From Flavobacterium azooxidireducens (lineage in GTDB: Bacteria > Bacteroidota > Bacteroidia > Flavobacteriales > Flavobacteriaceae), in NCBI RefSeq assembly GCF_023195775.1, contig NZ_CP096205.1, positions 496,001 through 560,000 on the forward strand: a stretch of DNA of 64,000 bases, read 5' to 3'. Shown here in pieces: positions 27,030 to 34,555 of this stretch (the first letter of the stretch is position 1; the number at the start of each line of letters is the position of its first letter). Position numbers and translations under genes: made by a program. Below the pieces are notes generated by a model. That model saw only the letters and a list, made by a program, of their open reading frames with translations, was not told the origin of the DNA and made no database searches.

Positions 27030-28526
27030 TTACTCATACTTTTTAACTTCTCCAGACTTCAGTCTTTTGAAATAATCTTTTAAATCTTCCTTAACTTCAC
27101 TGGAAAGAAAATATAGACCTAAAATATTAGGAAACGCCATTCCTAAAATCATCATATCAGAAAAATCTATCACAGCTCCTAAACTCGCTGAAGCTCCTAA
27201 AACGACAAAAACTAAGAAAAGAGCTTTATATAGATTTTCCATTTTCTTAGTATTCCCGAACAAAAATGTCCATGACTTCATTCCGTAATACGACCATGAA
27301 ATCATCGTTGAAAAAGCAAAAAGCACAATGGCAACCAATAATACATATTTAAACCAAGGCAAAACGCTACTAAACGCAGCTGATGTTAATGCCGAACCTG
27401 TCATTCCTTGTGTATCTTCTGCATAACCAGTGAAAATAAGTACTAATGCAGTCATAGTACACACTATAATTGTATCTACAAAAGGCTCTAGCAAAGCTAC
27501 AATTCCTTCACTTACCGGTTCATCTGTTTTAACGGCAGAGTGAGCAATAGCGGCAGAACCAACACCTGCTTCGTTTGAAAAAGCGGCTCGTTGAAATCCT
27601 ACAACTAAAACACCTACTACACCACCAGTAATACCATCTGCAGTAAATGCTCCTGAAAATATATCACCAAAAGCATCTCCAATGTGAGCAAAATTTACAA
27701 ATATTATTATTAAAGACGTGATAACATATATCCCTACCATAAAGGGTACAATTTTATCGGTAACTTTTGCAATTTTCTTGATACCTCCAATAATTACAAT
27801 TCCAACAAAAAAGGCCACAACCAAACCATACCAAAATCCTTTTCCTTCAAAAAAAGGAAAAACATTAGACAATTGTGCAAAAGATTGGTTTGCCTGAAAC
27901 ATATTTCCACCTCCAAATGAACCACCAATAGCTAGAATTGCAAAAGCTACTGCTAATACTTTTCCTAAACCGGCATATCCTTTTCTGCGTAAACCTTCTG
28001 AAAGATAATACATTGGCCCTCCGGACACTTCACCTAAATCGTTTAATTTTCTGTATTTAACACCTAATGTACATTCTACAAATTTTGATGACATTCCTAA
28101 AAATCCAGCTAAAATCATCCAAAACGTTGCTCCTGCTCCACCTAATGATATGGCAACAGCTACTCCGGCTATATTTCCTAAGCCAACAGTTCCAGACAAA
28201 GCAGTTACAAGAGCCTGAAAATGAGAAACTTCTCCATCATCTTCTGGCTTATCATAATCGCCACGAATTAGTTGATAAGCATGCTTGAGACCTTTTAGGT
28301 TAATAAAACCCATATAAATAGTGAAAAAAGTAGCTCCAACAACTAACCATAAAACAACTAAAGGCATATCAAAACCAAATGCGGCCATAGGTTTATAAAA
28401 AAAGACACTGGCCATTGCATCAACGGCAGGTTTAATGATATCATTAATTCTTTCGTCTAAGCCTTTTTCTTGACTAAATGCTAAAATTGGTAGTAATAAA
28501 GTAATAATTGAGAGTAACTTTTTCAT
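27030..28526 (-). CDS. Alanine/glycine:cation symporter (AGCS family)
   Basis: 498 residues with many membrane segments. The AGCS signature region is present (HFQALVTALSGTVGLGNIAG, GGAGATFWMILAGFLGMSSK, AFSNEAGVGSAAIAHSA). The N-terminus looks like a cleavable signal peptide (LLSIITLLLPILAFSQ) followed by about 25 residues before the first membrane helix, an extension often seen in Bacteroidota members. It imports alanine or glycine with Na+ or H+ at the inner membrane. The precise substrate and ion are not readable from sequence. Confidence 0.9.
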   Translation of the reverse strand: MKKLLSIITLLLPILAFSQEKGLDERINDIIKPAVDAMASVFFYKPMAAFGFDMPLVVLWLVVGATFFTIYMGFINLKGLKHAYQLIRGDYDKPEDDGEVSHFQALVTALSGTVGLGNIAGVAVAISLGGAGATFWMILAGFLGMSSKFVECTLGVKYRKLNDLGEVSGGPMYYLSEGLRRKGYAGLGKVLAVAFAILAIGGSFGGGNMFQANQSFAQLSNVFPFFEGKGFWYGLVVAFFVGIVIIGGIKKIAKVTDKIVPFMVGIYVITSLIIIFVNFAHIGDAFGDIFSGAFTADGITGGVVGVLVVGFQRAAFSNEAGVGSAAIAHSAVKTDEPVSEGIVALLEPFVDTIIVCTMTALVLIFTGYAEDTQGMTGSALTSAAFSSVLPWFKYVLLVAIVLFAFSTMISWSYYGMKSWTFLFGNTKKMENLYKALFLVFVVLGASASLGAVIDFSDMMILGMAFPNILGLYFLSSEVKEDLKDYFKRLKSGEVKKYE

Positions 28527-28614
28527 AAAGTTAAATTTTGATTAAAATTTAGTTCAGCAAGATGCAAAAAAAAATGGTTTTAAAAAAAGTATCGTTCATC
28601 TTTTTTGAATATAA

Positions 28615-28842
28615 TTATAAATCAAACACAGAACTGCGTTTTGTATAAATCATATCTTTTAATTTTAACCAAAAAGCAAAAGTTAAGTACACTCCGAATC
28701 CAAGACCGACCGTTACAAAGGAAATATAGATAAAAAAAAGTCGGACATTGGTAGCTCTCATCCCTAATCTATCGGCCAGACGGGAAGATACATGAAAACC
28801 GTGTTTTTCAAAAAAAAGTCTAATGGAGGTGATCCAATTCAT
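28615..28842 (-). CDS. PspC domain protein
   Basis: 75 residues from MNWITSIRLFFEKHGFHV. The frame extends further upstream, but those residues overlap the next gene and do not look like protein. The sequence HVSSRLADRLGMRATNVRLF followed by a membrane helix (FIYISFVTVGLGFGVYLTFAFW) is the PspC fold, linked to envelope stress responses in other bacteria. It lies 10 bp after the membrane protein gene at 28853-29260 and probably forms an operon with it and the DUF2851 gene. Confidence 0.85.
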   Translation of the reverse strand: MNWITSIRLFFEKHGFHVSSRLADRLGMRATNVRLFFIYISFVTVGLGFGVYLTFAFWLKLKDMIYTKRSSVFDL

Positions 28843-28852
28843 CAAAAAATAA

Positions 28853-29260
28853 TTATTTCGGATTAATAAATGGTGACTGTTCTTCCTCAACTGCAGTAAC
28901 AAAATAACGCGTGTCGCCCCACCAAGAAAAAGTTCTATAACGCTCAACATAAGTGAGTTTCACATATCTACCTTGCAGATTTTCCATTTTCGTGATTACT
29001 TCTTTTTCTTTGGATGGAACAGTAAACTGAAAAATCTGTGCACCAGAAATTCCTTGACTCATTTCTCCCTCCCATGTTTTGAAAGTCACACCTTTTTTGC
29101 TGAATTTAATTAATTCTCCAGAACGAACCCCTTCTGAATAAGGAACATAATAGATAAATGCAAAATAACCGAAGAAAGCGACTACGAATAAAACAATAAA
29201 GCGAAAGAAATATTTTTTCATTTTTTGTCCAAAGGATGGTTTAACGGTATTATTTTCCAT
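28853..29260 (-). CDS. Conserved single-pass membrane protein of unknown function
   Basis: 135 residues. One membrane helix lies at about 18-42 (FFRFIVLFVVAFFGYFAFIYYV); a soluble domain of about 90 residues follows (YSEGVRSGELIKFSKKGVTF, KTWEGEMSQG, FTVPSKEKEV, YVKLTYVERY, WWGDTRYFVTAVE). Similar small proteins are common in Flavobacteria and have at times been misnamed 6-phosphogluconate dehydrogenase; there is no Rossmann motif here, so that name is rejected. The soluble part probably faces the periplasm. It is flanked at 10-15 bp by PspC and DUF2851 genes. Confidence 0.8.
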   Translation of the reverse strand: MENNTVKPSFGQKMKKYFFRFIVLFVVAFFGYFAFIYYVPYSEGVRSGELIKFSKKGVTFKTWEGEMSQGISGAQIFQFTVPSKEKEVITKMENLQGRYVKLTYVERYRTFSWWGDTRYFVTAVEEEQSPFINPK

Positions 29261-29273
29261 AATGCTATTTTTT

Positions 29274-30548
29274 TTAAGAAGTAAAGTTAATCAACTTTTG
29301 TCCAATTGCACAATTCAGGCATTTATTTGTGTTACAATATTCTTTTTTTAATTGAAGAATGGCTTGCGAATGATAGCTGTTTGTTGAAATTAGACCAAAA
29401 TGGCTAAATTTTTCTATAATTGAATTCTTCTCAGATGCAATTTCAGTGGCTAAGGAGATTAGTTCTTCAGGGTTGATATTTCCGTTAGAATGTCTGTATG
29501 CAAATTTGATGGGCAGTATGCAATTCATTATCATTAAGTCGATAAAACTTTTAGACATTTTTTTGTTTTTTTTGGGATGTGATTTATCAAAAACATAATG
29601 AGATTTCCAATATTCTGACACATTAGTATCAAAAAAAGCATACATCACATCCTTTGAATTGGCTTTACTAATTAATTGAAAAACTTGTTGGTGTTTTGCA
29701 ACCAATTGTGCCAACTGAGCTAATCGAATGGTTGGAAAATTATCCGGTCGGTGTTTAAAAAATTGTAGTGGTTGAAAATAATTAATTTGTAATTGATATT
29801 TGTGTTTTAAATAATTCCATCTCTTTTTCAAATCATTATAGTAAGAATCTTCATTATCATCATTAAGAAGTCCGGTTGTTCCAAAAAAAAGAGCTTCGAT
29901 ATTCTCGATTTCAAATCGTTCTTTTTTGATGACTGAAAACGGAATATTTTCAGCCATTTTTAAAAATGCTTCTCCGTTAGTATTGAGTCCGAAACTTTTG
30001 GCCATTAATTGAAAGAAAGTCGCTTCCCAGTCAAAGGTGCTTTTTTGAAGAAGCATTTCAACTTCGCTCGCTTTTTTCTCCAAACGCTCAAAAAATAAAC
30101 GTTCTATCCAATTAGAGATTGTAAAATCATCTACTGTTGTTAATTGATTTTCACAGTTTATCCATGTTTTTTGAGTGAACAATTGTTTATACTGATGTAA
30201 AACCTCATTAGATACATGTTGTTTAAGCTCAAGAACCGGAATAACAGAGTTGTTTTTTCGAAATACATCGGTATCGTGTTCCCAAACTACATGAAGAATT
30301 ACGTTATCATAATTTCCATCGGTTTCATGATGATGTACGTACCAATCGGAAGATTTTAAGTGAATTTCTACATTTCCTGCCCATTTCTGATTATCGATGA
30401 TAATCTGAGCATTAAAAAAATCGGGGCCTGCTTGTTGAATGTAATAACCGGAATGAATGATAGTAAGTTCTTGACCGGAAACGGTTTGAAGATTGGTGAA
30501 TGCAAACTTTTTGTATTGCCAAACATAATGGAGAAAGTCTTCTTTCAT
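29274..30548 (-). CDS. DUF2851 family protein
   Basis: 424 residues from MKEDFLHYVWQYKKF; an ATG five codons upstream is possible but less like the family. The N-terminal motif TNLQTVSGQELTIIHSGYYI, then QQAGPDFFNAQIIIDNQKWA and GNVEIHLKSSDWYVHHH, identify DUF2851, a Bacteroidota-specific cytoplasmic family of unknown function. A Cys cluster near the C-terminus (CNTNKCLNCAIG) could bind metal. It is the first gene of a small operon with the membrane protein and PspC genes. Confidence 0.88.
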   Translation of the reverse strand: MKEDFLHYVWQYKKFAFTNLQTVSGQELTIIHSGYYIQQAGPDFFNAQIIIDNQKWAGNVEIHLKSSDWYVHHHETDGNYDNVILHVVWEHDTDVFRKNNSVIPVLELKQHVSNEVLHQYKQLFTQKTWINCENQLTTVDDFTISNWIERLFFERLEKKASEVEMLLQKSTFDWEATFFQLMAKSFGLNTNGEAFLKMAENIPFSVIKKERFEIENIEALFFGTTGLLNDDNEDSYYNDLKKRWNYLKHKYQLQINYFQPLQFFKHRPDNFPTIRLAQLAQLVAKHQQVFQLISKANSKDVMYAFFDTNVSEYWKSHYVFDKSHPKKNKKMSKSFIDLMIMNCILPIKFAYRHSNGNINPEELISLATEIASEKNSIIEKFSHFGLISTNSYHSQAILQLKKEYCNTNKCLNCAIGQKLINFTS

Positions 30549-30590
30549 GGCGTGTAAAATCAATATTGGCTTTGTCTAATGAGCTAAAAT

Positions 30591-30625
30591 AAAAAAAATC
30601 CTTGAAAAAATAAATTTCCAAGGAT
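30591..30625 (-). terminator. Terminator after the 58-residue gene
   Basis: On the minus strand ATCCTTG (30625-30619) pairs with CAAGGAT (30604-30598) and a run of eight T residues follows. It supports the 58-residue open frame as a real transcription unit. Confidence 0.75.
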
Positions 30626-30647
30626 ACTTTTAAGTTAAAATCATAAA

Positions 30648-30824
30648 TTAATTTACAATTTTTTTTAGATCTGCCGCATTGAGCTGAACAATTTTTCCAT
30701 TTTGCATTACTATCACTGATTGATTGCGTTCGATTTTAGTTTGTATCAATTTTTTGGATACAATTTCTAAGCCCTTTATAACTTTAAAGGCGAAATCAGA
30801 TTCTTTTATCTTTTTTTTACTCAT
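30648..30824 (-). CDS. Small conserved-looking protein, 58 aa, function unknown
   Basis: A short frame starts at ATG 30824 and ends with TAA at 30648. It reads MSKKKIKESDFAFKVIKGLE, then IVSKKLIQTKIERNQSVIVM, then QNGKIVQLNAADLKKIVN. It looks like a real protein: the composition is mixed and charged, the tail GKIVQLNAADL has a plausible beta-turn-helix pattern, and a good terminator follows 23 bp downstream. There is no signal peptide or membrane segment. It lies between cbs and DUF2851, both on the same strand. The family was not recognised; a small regulator or toxin/antitoxin-like part cannot be excluded, but nothing supports either. Confidence 0.7.
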   Translation of the reverse strand: MSKKKIKESDFAFKVIKGLEIVSKKLIQTKIERNQSVIVMQNGKIVQLNAADLKKIVN

Positions 30825-30879
30825 GTGATTTTAATTAGATTTAAATCTGAAACTAATCTAATGATTCTCATTTTTCAAC

Positions 30880-32241
30880 TTATTTTATCGAACTAATGAT
30901 ATCGTGTTTCGTAATAATATGGTATTTCCCGTTTTCCAATTGAACCAAAACAGCTTGATTATCTTTATTAATGAGTTTGGAAACTTCTTCTACCGGTGTG
31001 TTTTCTTGCACGATCGGATACGGTTTTCCCATGATTTCACGAATTGGTTTTTCGGCAATGTTTTTATCTGAAAAGTAGCTTTTAAACAAGTCAGACTCGT
31101 CTATTGAACCTACAAAACCAGTGGTGTCTATAACCGGAATTTGCGAAATATTGTATTTTTTTAATCGATCGATGGCATGCGAAACTAATTCTTCTGTGCG
31201 AACAATAACTAATGATTTATCTTTATGTCCTTTTATTAAATCGATGGCTGTGGTAATTTCTTCATCTAAAAATCCGCGTTCACGCATCCAATCATCGTTG
31301 AACATTTTGCCTACGTAACGGCTTCCTGAATCGTGGAACAAAACCACGACAACATCTTCGGGTTTGAAATGTTCTTTTAATTGCAAAACACCTTTTATTG
31401 CAGATCCGGCTGAGTTTCCAACAAAGATTCCTTCTTCTAGGGCTAATCTTCTAGTAAAAACGGCAGCATCTTTATCAGTTACTTTGGTGAAACCATCGAT
31501 GAGTGAAAAGTCAACGTTTTTTGGTAAAATATCTTCTCCGATTCCTTCAGTGATATAGGAATAGATTTCGTTTTCGTCGAAAATTCCGGTTTCATGGTAT
31601 TTTTTAAAGACTGATCCATACGTATCAACTCCCCAAATTTTAACGTTTGGATTATGTTCTTTTAAGTATTTTGCTACTCCGGAAATGGTTCCGCCTGTTC
31701 CTACTCCAACTACAAAGTGTGTTACTTTACCTTCGGTTTGTTCCCAAATTTCGGGACCGGTTTGTTCGTAATGTGCAATTGCATTGGATGGATTATCATA
31801 TTGATTCACATACCAAGAATTTGGAATTTCTGAACCTAATCGTTTAGAAACGGAATAGTAGGAACGTGGATCGGTTGGTTCTACGTCGGTTGGACAAACG
31901 ATTACTTTGGCTCCAACGGCACGAAGGATATCCATTTTTTCTTTGGATTGTTTGTCGGTAATTACACAGATTAGTTTATAGCCTTTAACGATTGCTCCTA
32001 ATGCCAAGCCCATTCCGGTGTTTCCTGAAGTTCCTTCGATGATGGTTCCACCGGGTTTTAGTCTACCGTCTGCTTCGGCATCTTCAATCATTTTGACTGC
32101 CATGCGGTCTTTTACGGAGTTTCCGGGGTTGAATGTTTCGACTTTGGCAAGCACTAAACAATCTAATTCTTGGGTAATTTTGTTGATTCTAACAAGCGGC
32201 GTGTTTCCGATTGTTTCTAATATGTTTTTTGCGAATTTCAT
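30880..32241 (-). CDS. PLP-dependent cystathionine beta-synthase-like enzyme with CBS domains
   Basis: 453 residues. The PLP domain (about 1-320) carries TIGNTPLVRIN, the Schiff-base Lys in NPGNSVKDRMAV, the substrate loop GTSGNTGMGLAL and the phosphate-binding loop GTGGTISG. Two CBS domains follow (about 335-453; LVIVRTEELVSHAIDRLKKY and PIVQENTPVEEVSKLI). This order is that of cystathionine beta-synthase; cysteine synthases lack CBS domains. It condenses serine, or an activated serine, with homocysteine or sulfide. CBS domains often sense adenosyl ligands. A -7 box lies at 32261-32268, directly next to an 8-bp repeat array. Confidence 0.88.
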   Translation of the reverse strand: MKFAKNILETIGNTPLVRINKITQELDCLVLAKVETFNPGNSVKDRMAVKMIEDAEADGRLKPGGTIIEGTSGNTGMGLALGAIVKGYKLICVITDKQSKEKMDILRAVGAKVIVCPTDVEPTDPRSYYSVSKRLGSEIPNSWYVNQYDNPSNAIAHYEQTGPEIWEQTEGKVTHFVVGVGTGGTISGVAKYLKEHNPNVKIWGVDTYGSVFKKYHETGIFDENEIYSYITEGIGEDILPKNVDFSLIDGFTKVTDKDAAVFTRRLALEEGIFVGNSAGSAIKGVLQLKEHFKPEDVVVVLFHDSGSRYVGKMFNDDWMRERGFLDEEITTAIDLIKGHKDKSLVIVRTEELVSHAIDRLKKYNISQIPVIDTTGFVGSIDESDLFKSYFSDKNIAEKPIREIMGKPYPIVQENTPVEEVSKLINKDNQAVLVQLENGKYHIITKHDIISSIK

Positions 32242-32260
32242 TTTGTTTGTTTTTCGGGAA

Positions 32261-32268
32261 CAAAGATA
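32261..32268 (-). promoter_or_regulatory. -7 box of the cystathionine beta-synthase-like gene
   Basis: TATCTTTG on the minus strand matches TAnnTTTG and lies 20 bp before the start codon. The 8-bp repeat array begins only 3 bp upstream of it, so the array occupies the place of the -33 element. The same -7 sequence and layout precede lysS. Confidence 0.65.
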
Positions 32269-32271
32269 GGG

Positions 32272-32351
32272 ATTTTTGGATACTTGGATTATTCGATTAT
32301 TCGATTTTTGGATTGTTTGATGGCTGGATTATTCGATGGTTCGATGGTAAG
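32272..32351. repeat. Octamer tandem array, 10 units of ATTNTTNG
   Basis: Ten consecutive 8-bp units without gaps: ATTTTTGG, ATACTTGG, ATTATTCG twice, ATTTTTGG, ATTGTTTG, ATGGCTGG, ATTATTCG, ATGGTTCG, ATGGTAAG. Register is exact although bases vary. It lies between the cbs-like promoter and the palindromic element at 32385. Related arrays are at 43059 and 44233. Confidence 0.85.
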
Positions 32352-32384
32352 ACTTTTGAAATGGTATTTTTTGATGGTTGGCTG

Positions 32385-32480
32385 CTAGCCCCGACAGGAG
32401 CGGCATCCTTTTGCAGAGCAAAAGATAAAGCGGATGGCGGGAAAATGGATGGCTGAAAAAGCCCGAGCCATTCCGCTTCT
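32385..32480 (+). repeat. Palindromic intergenic element, copy A
   Basis: About 96 bp, with far higher GC than the surroundings. It begins CTAGCCCCGA, has an inner hairpin CTTTTGC-aga-GCAAAAG (32408-32424) and then GGCGGGAA, and ends with GGCTGAAAAAGCCCGAGCC and a GCTTCT tail. Copy B (44083-44173) matches in inverse orientation. It abuts the stop codon of the porin gene, which it may help terminate. Confidence 0.75.
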
Positions 32481-34450
32481 TATAAAAAGAAATTCCATTC
32501 CATTCCGAAGCGAACTATGAAGTCGCGGTACGGATTATTTGGTGCGGAATAGTAGTTGAATCCGGTCATGGCGGCATTAAAATGCTCTGCTTTGAGGTAG
32601 ATTCTAGCGGTTTTTATTTTGGCGTTGATGAAGAAATCGACCATTGGGAAATTGCCGATTTCTTGTGTGTTTTGTACGTAAAAATCCGCTATCACAGGGT
32701 TATAATCGTTTGCTTTGTATTTGCTGAAATAGTTGACTGTGACTCCTGTTTGCAGAAAAAGTGCTTTTTTGAAGAAATGTCCGGTGAAATACAAAGTACT
32801 TCGAAGCGTGAGTTCTGGCACGTTTAAAATATCATTTTGTTGATCAACTTTTTGATACAGAACGGTGTTATCGAAGCCTAATTTCCAGAATTTTAAATCC
32901 TTTCCGGCTTTGATGCTCAGGTAATTTATGGTTTGATCGTATTGTTTTGGAGTTATCAAAAGTTGATCTTGTGGTGCCTCGTCTTGGCTAAAATAGAGGT
33001 AATCGTTAAGTGTAGTGAGTTGAAGAGCAGCATCTATCCATTGGGTTTTTAATGTGGCTTCGATGTTGTTTATTTTTTCGTTTTTAAAATTGTTTGACCA
33101 ATTGTAATTTACATAACTGCTTTGAAACAGTGAAAATGTATGATTTGGCAATCGGTTTAGGTTTTGATAACGTAAATCGATGCTGTTTTTTTCGTTGTAA
33201 TTGAAAATTAGCTTTCCGTTGAGATTGGAAAGACTTTGATCTGTGATGGAAGATGTATAAGAGAATTTTCCGTTCCATTTGTTTTTTTGGTAGGTATATT
33301 GACCCCCAACGGATTGAATTTCGTCGTTCAAATTGCTTGGAATAAGTTGGTCACCTTGAATAATAGCTCTATTGTAGAAATAATTATATCTAAAATCTTC
33401 TATAAAAAACTGAAATTCGCCGAGTAACTTGTTTTCATACAAGGCTCCGACTTTGTTGTACATTCGGTTGTAGCGTGTTTCATCGTTGATGTTGTTTATA
33501 ACATACGAATCTCCAAAACGATTTACAAAAGTGTTTCCTTCATCGGAAATAATAGTGGTTGCAACGGTTGTTTGCTTGTAGTTATAAAATTTATGTTCAT
33601 AATTAAGTTGATGATGCAGGTATAAATTGTTTTGCGAATCGTTTTTGTTTATACGGAAATAGTGGTCGTAGAAATAGCGATTTCCTTTTAAAAATGTTTG
33701 TGCATCAGTTAAATAAACTTGTAGGCGAATACGATTTTTAAAGTCTTCGCCACCTCCTTCAAAATCTTCTAAGTTTATTATTCCGCCGTTTTCTCCGTTA
33801 AGAATATCTTGTGCTGTAAAGTGTGCTTTGAGTTGATAACGTTTACTCTGAGTTTGATAATTGGTTGTGAATCGAAAATTCCCTGTGCTTGAAAGTTGAT
33901 TTGTATATTTTCCTAAGGAACGAAGACCTTTGTAGGCAATTGAAAAGTTAAGTCTTGGGGATGTATTTAATGTAATGAATGCATCGAGATTTTGTCCTTG
34001 TTCCATAACGGTTTTAAAATACAATTCTGTTAGAGGAGTTGGAACGTGATAATAATTAATATCGTTTGCTTTTAGATAATTGAAATGTTTCCCGCTGAAA
34101 CCGATTTCAGGATAGGGATTAAATTGATTTATTCCAAAATCTAAAGTAGTATACGTCTGCCCCTCGTTAGCAAATTGTTGTAAGCCGAAATTATCTTTAC
34201 GAAGGTAGTTGTATTTGTATTCTTTTTTAATTGTTAACGAAGTATCGTAATGCGTGGTGTCTCTCTCTATGGTAATGATTTTGTATTCGGAGATTTTGGC
34301 AGGCTCAGAATTTAGTAATCCGGGAGATTTTGTTTTTTTTTCATTTCCTGTATTGTCTCCACCTCTACCAGATCCGATAGATCCTAATTTAGTTTGGGAT
34401 ACTGATATAGAAGTTATAAACAAAAAAACAACAGCAAGTATAATTCGCAT
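32480..34450 (-). CDS. Putative porin (Porin_10-like outer membrane beta-barrel)
   Basis: 656 residues. The signal peptide ends near residue 19 (FLFITSISVSQ). A short low-complexity stretch (GSIGSGRGGDNTGNEKK) is followed by a long series of amphipathic, aromatic-rich beta strands ending in Leu (FIVRFGMEWNFFL), as in outer-membrane barrels; the last residue is usually aromatic, and here Phe-Phe-Leu. The pattern (LDFGINQFNPYPEIGFSGKH, YYHVPTPLTELYFKT) matches Bacteroidota proteins named putative porin. There is no TonB plug. The transported solute is unknown. Its stop codon touches palindromic element A. Confidence 0.85.
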   Translation of the reverse strand: MRIILAVVFLFITSISVSQTKLGSIGSGRGGDNTGNEKKTKSPGLLNSEPAKISEYKIITIERDTTHYDTSLTIKKEYKYNYLRKDNFGLQQFANEGQTYTTLDFGINQFNPYPEIGFSGKHFNYLKANDINYYHVPTPLTELYFKTVMEQGQNLDAFITLNTSPRLNFSIAYKGLRSLGKYTNQLSSTGNFRFTTNYQTQSKRYQLKAHFTAQDILNGENGGIINLEDFEGGGEDFKNRIRLQVYLTDAQTFLKGNRYFYDHYFRINKNDSQNNLYLHHQLNYEHKFYNYKQTTVATTIISDEGNTFVNRFGDSYVINNINDETRYNRMYNKVGALYENKLLGEFQFFIEDFRYNYFYNRAIIQGDQLIPSNLNDEIQSVGGQYTYQKNKWNGKFSYTSSITDQSLSNLNGKLIFNYNEKNSIDLRYQNLNRLPNHTFSLFQSSYVNYNWSNNFKNEKINNIEATLKTQWIDAALQLTTLNDYLYFSQDEAPQDQLLITPKQYDQTINYLSIKAGKDLKFWKLGFDNTVLYQKVDQQNDILNVPELTLRSTLYFTGHFFKKALFLQTGVTVNYFSKYKANDYNPVIADFYVQNTQEIGNFPMVDFFINAKIKTARIYLKAEHFNAAMTGFNYYSAPNNPYRDFIVRFGMEWNFFL

Positions 34451-34496
34451 TAGGATTCATTTTTGTGCAAATGTAATTGATTTAATATAAAATGAA

Positions 34497-34526
34497 AAAG
34501 AAGCAAGCCTAAAGGTTTGCTTCTTT
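34497..34526. terminator. Terminator between subtilase and porin genes
   Basis: AAAGAAGCAAGCC (34497-34509) pairs with GGTTTGCTTCTTT (34514-34526) around TAAA, with one G-U pair. It follows the subtilase stop codon by 30 bp on the minus strand, with T residues after it. Confidence 0.8.
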
Positions 34527-34555
34527 CACAATATTATAACTTTTTGAATGATAAA

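Noticed and set aside
28843..28950. N-terminal extension of the PspC protein
   Set aside because: It overlaps the 3' end of the upstream membrane protein gene in another frame and lacks similarity to PspC; the start at 28842 fits.
28853..29260. 6-phosphogluconate dehydrogenase label for the small membrane protein
   Set aside because: There is no nucleotide-binding motif, the length is far too short and a membrane helix is present.
32272..32351. CRISPR array suspicion for the octamer arrays
   Set aside because: The units are 8 bp with no spacers and no cas genes are in the window; they are simple tandem repeats.
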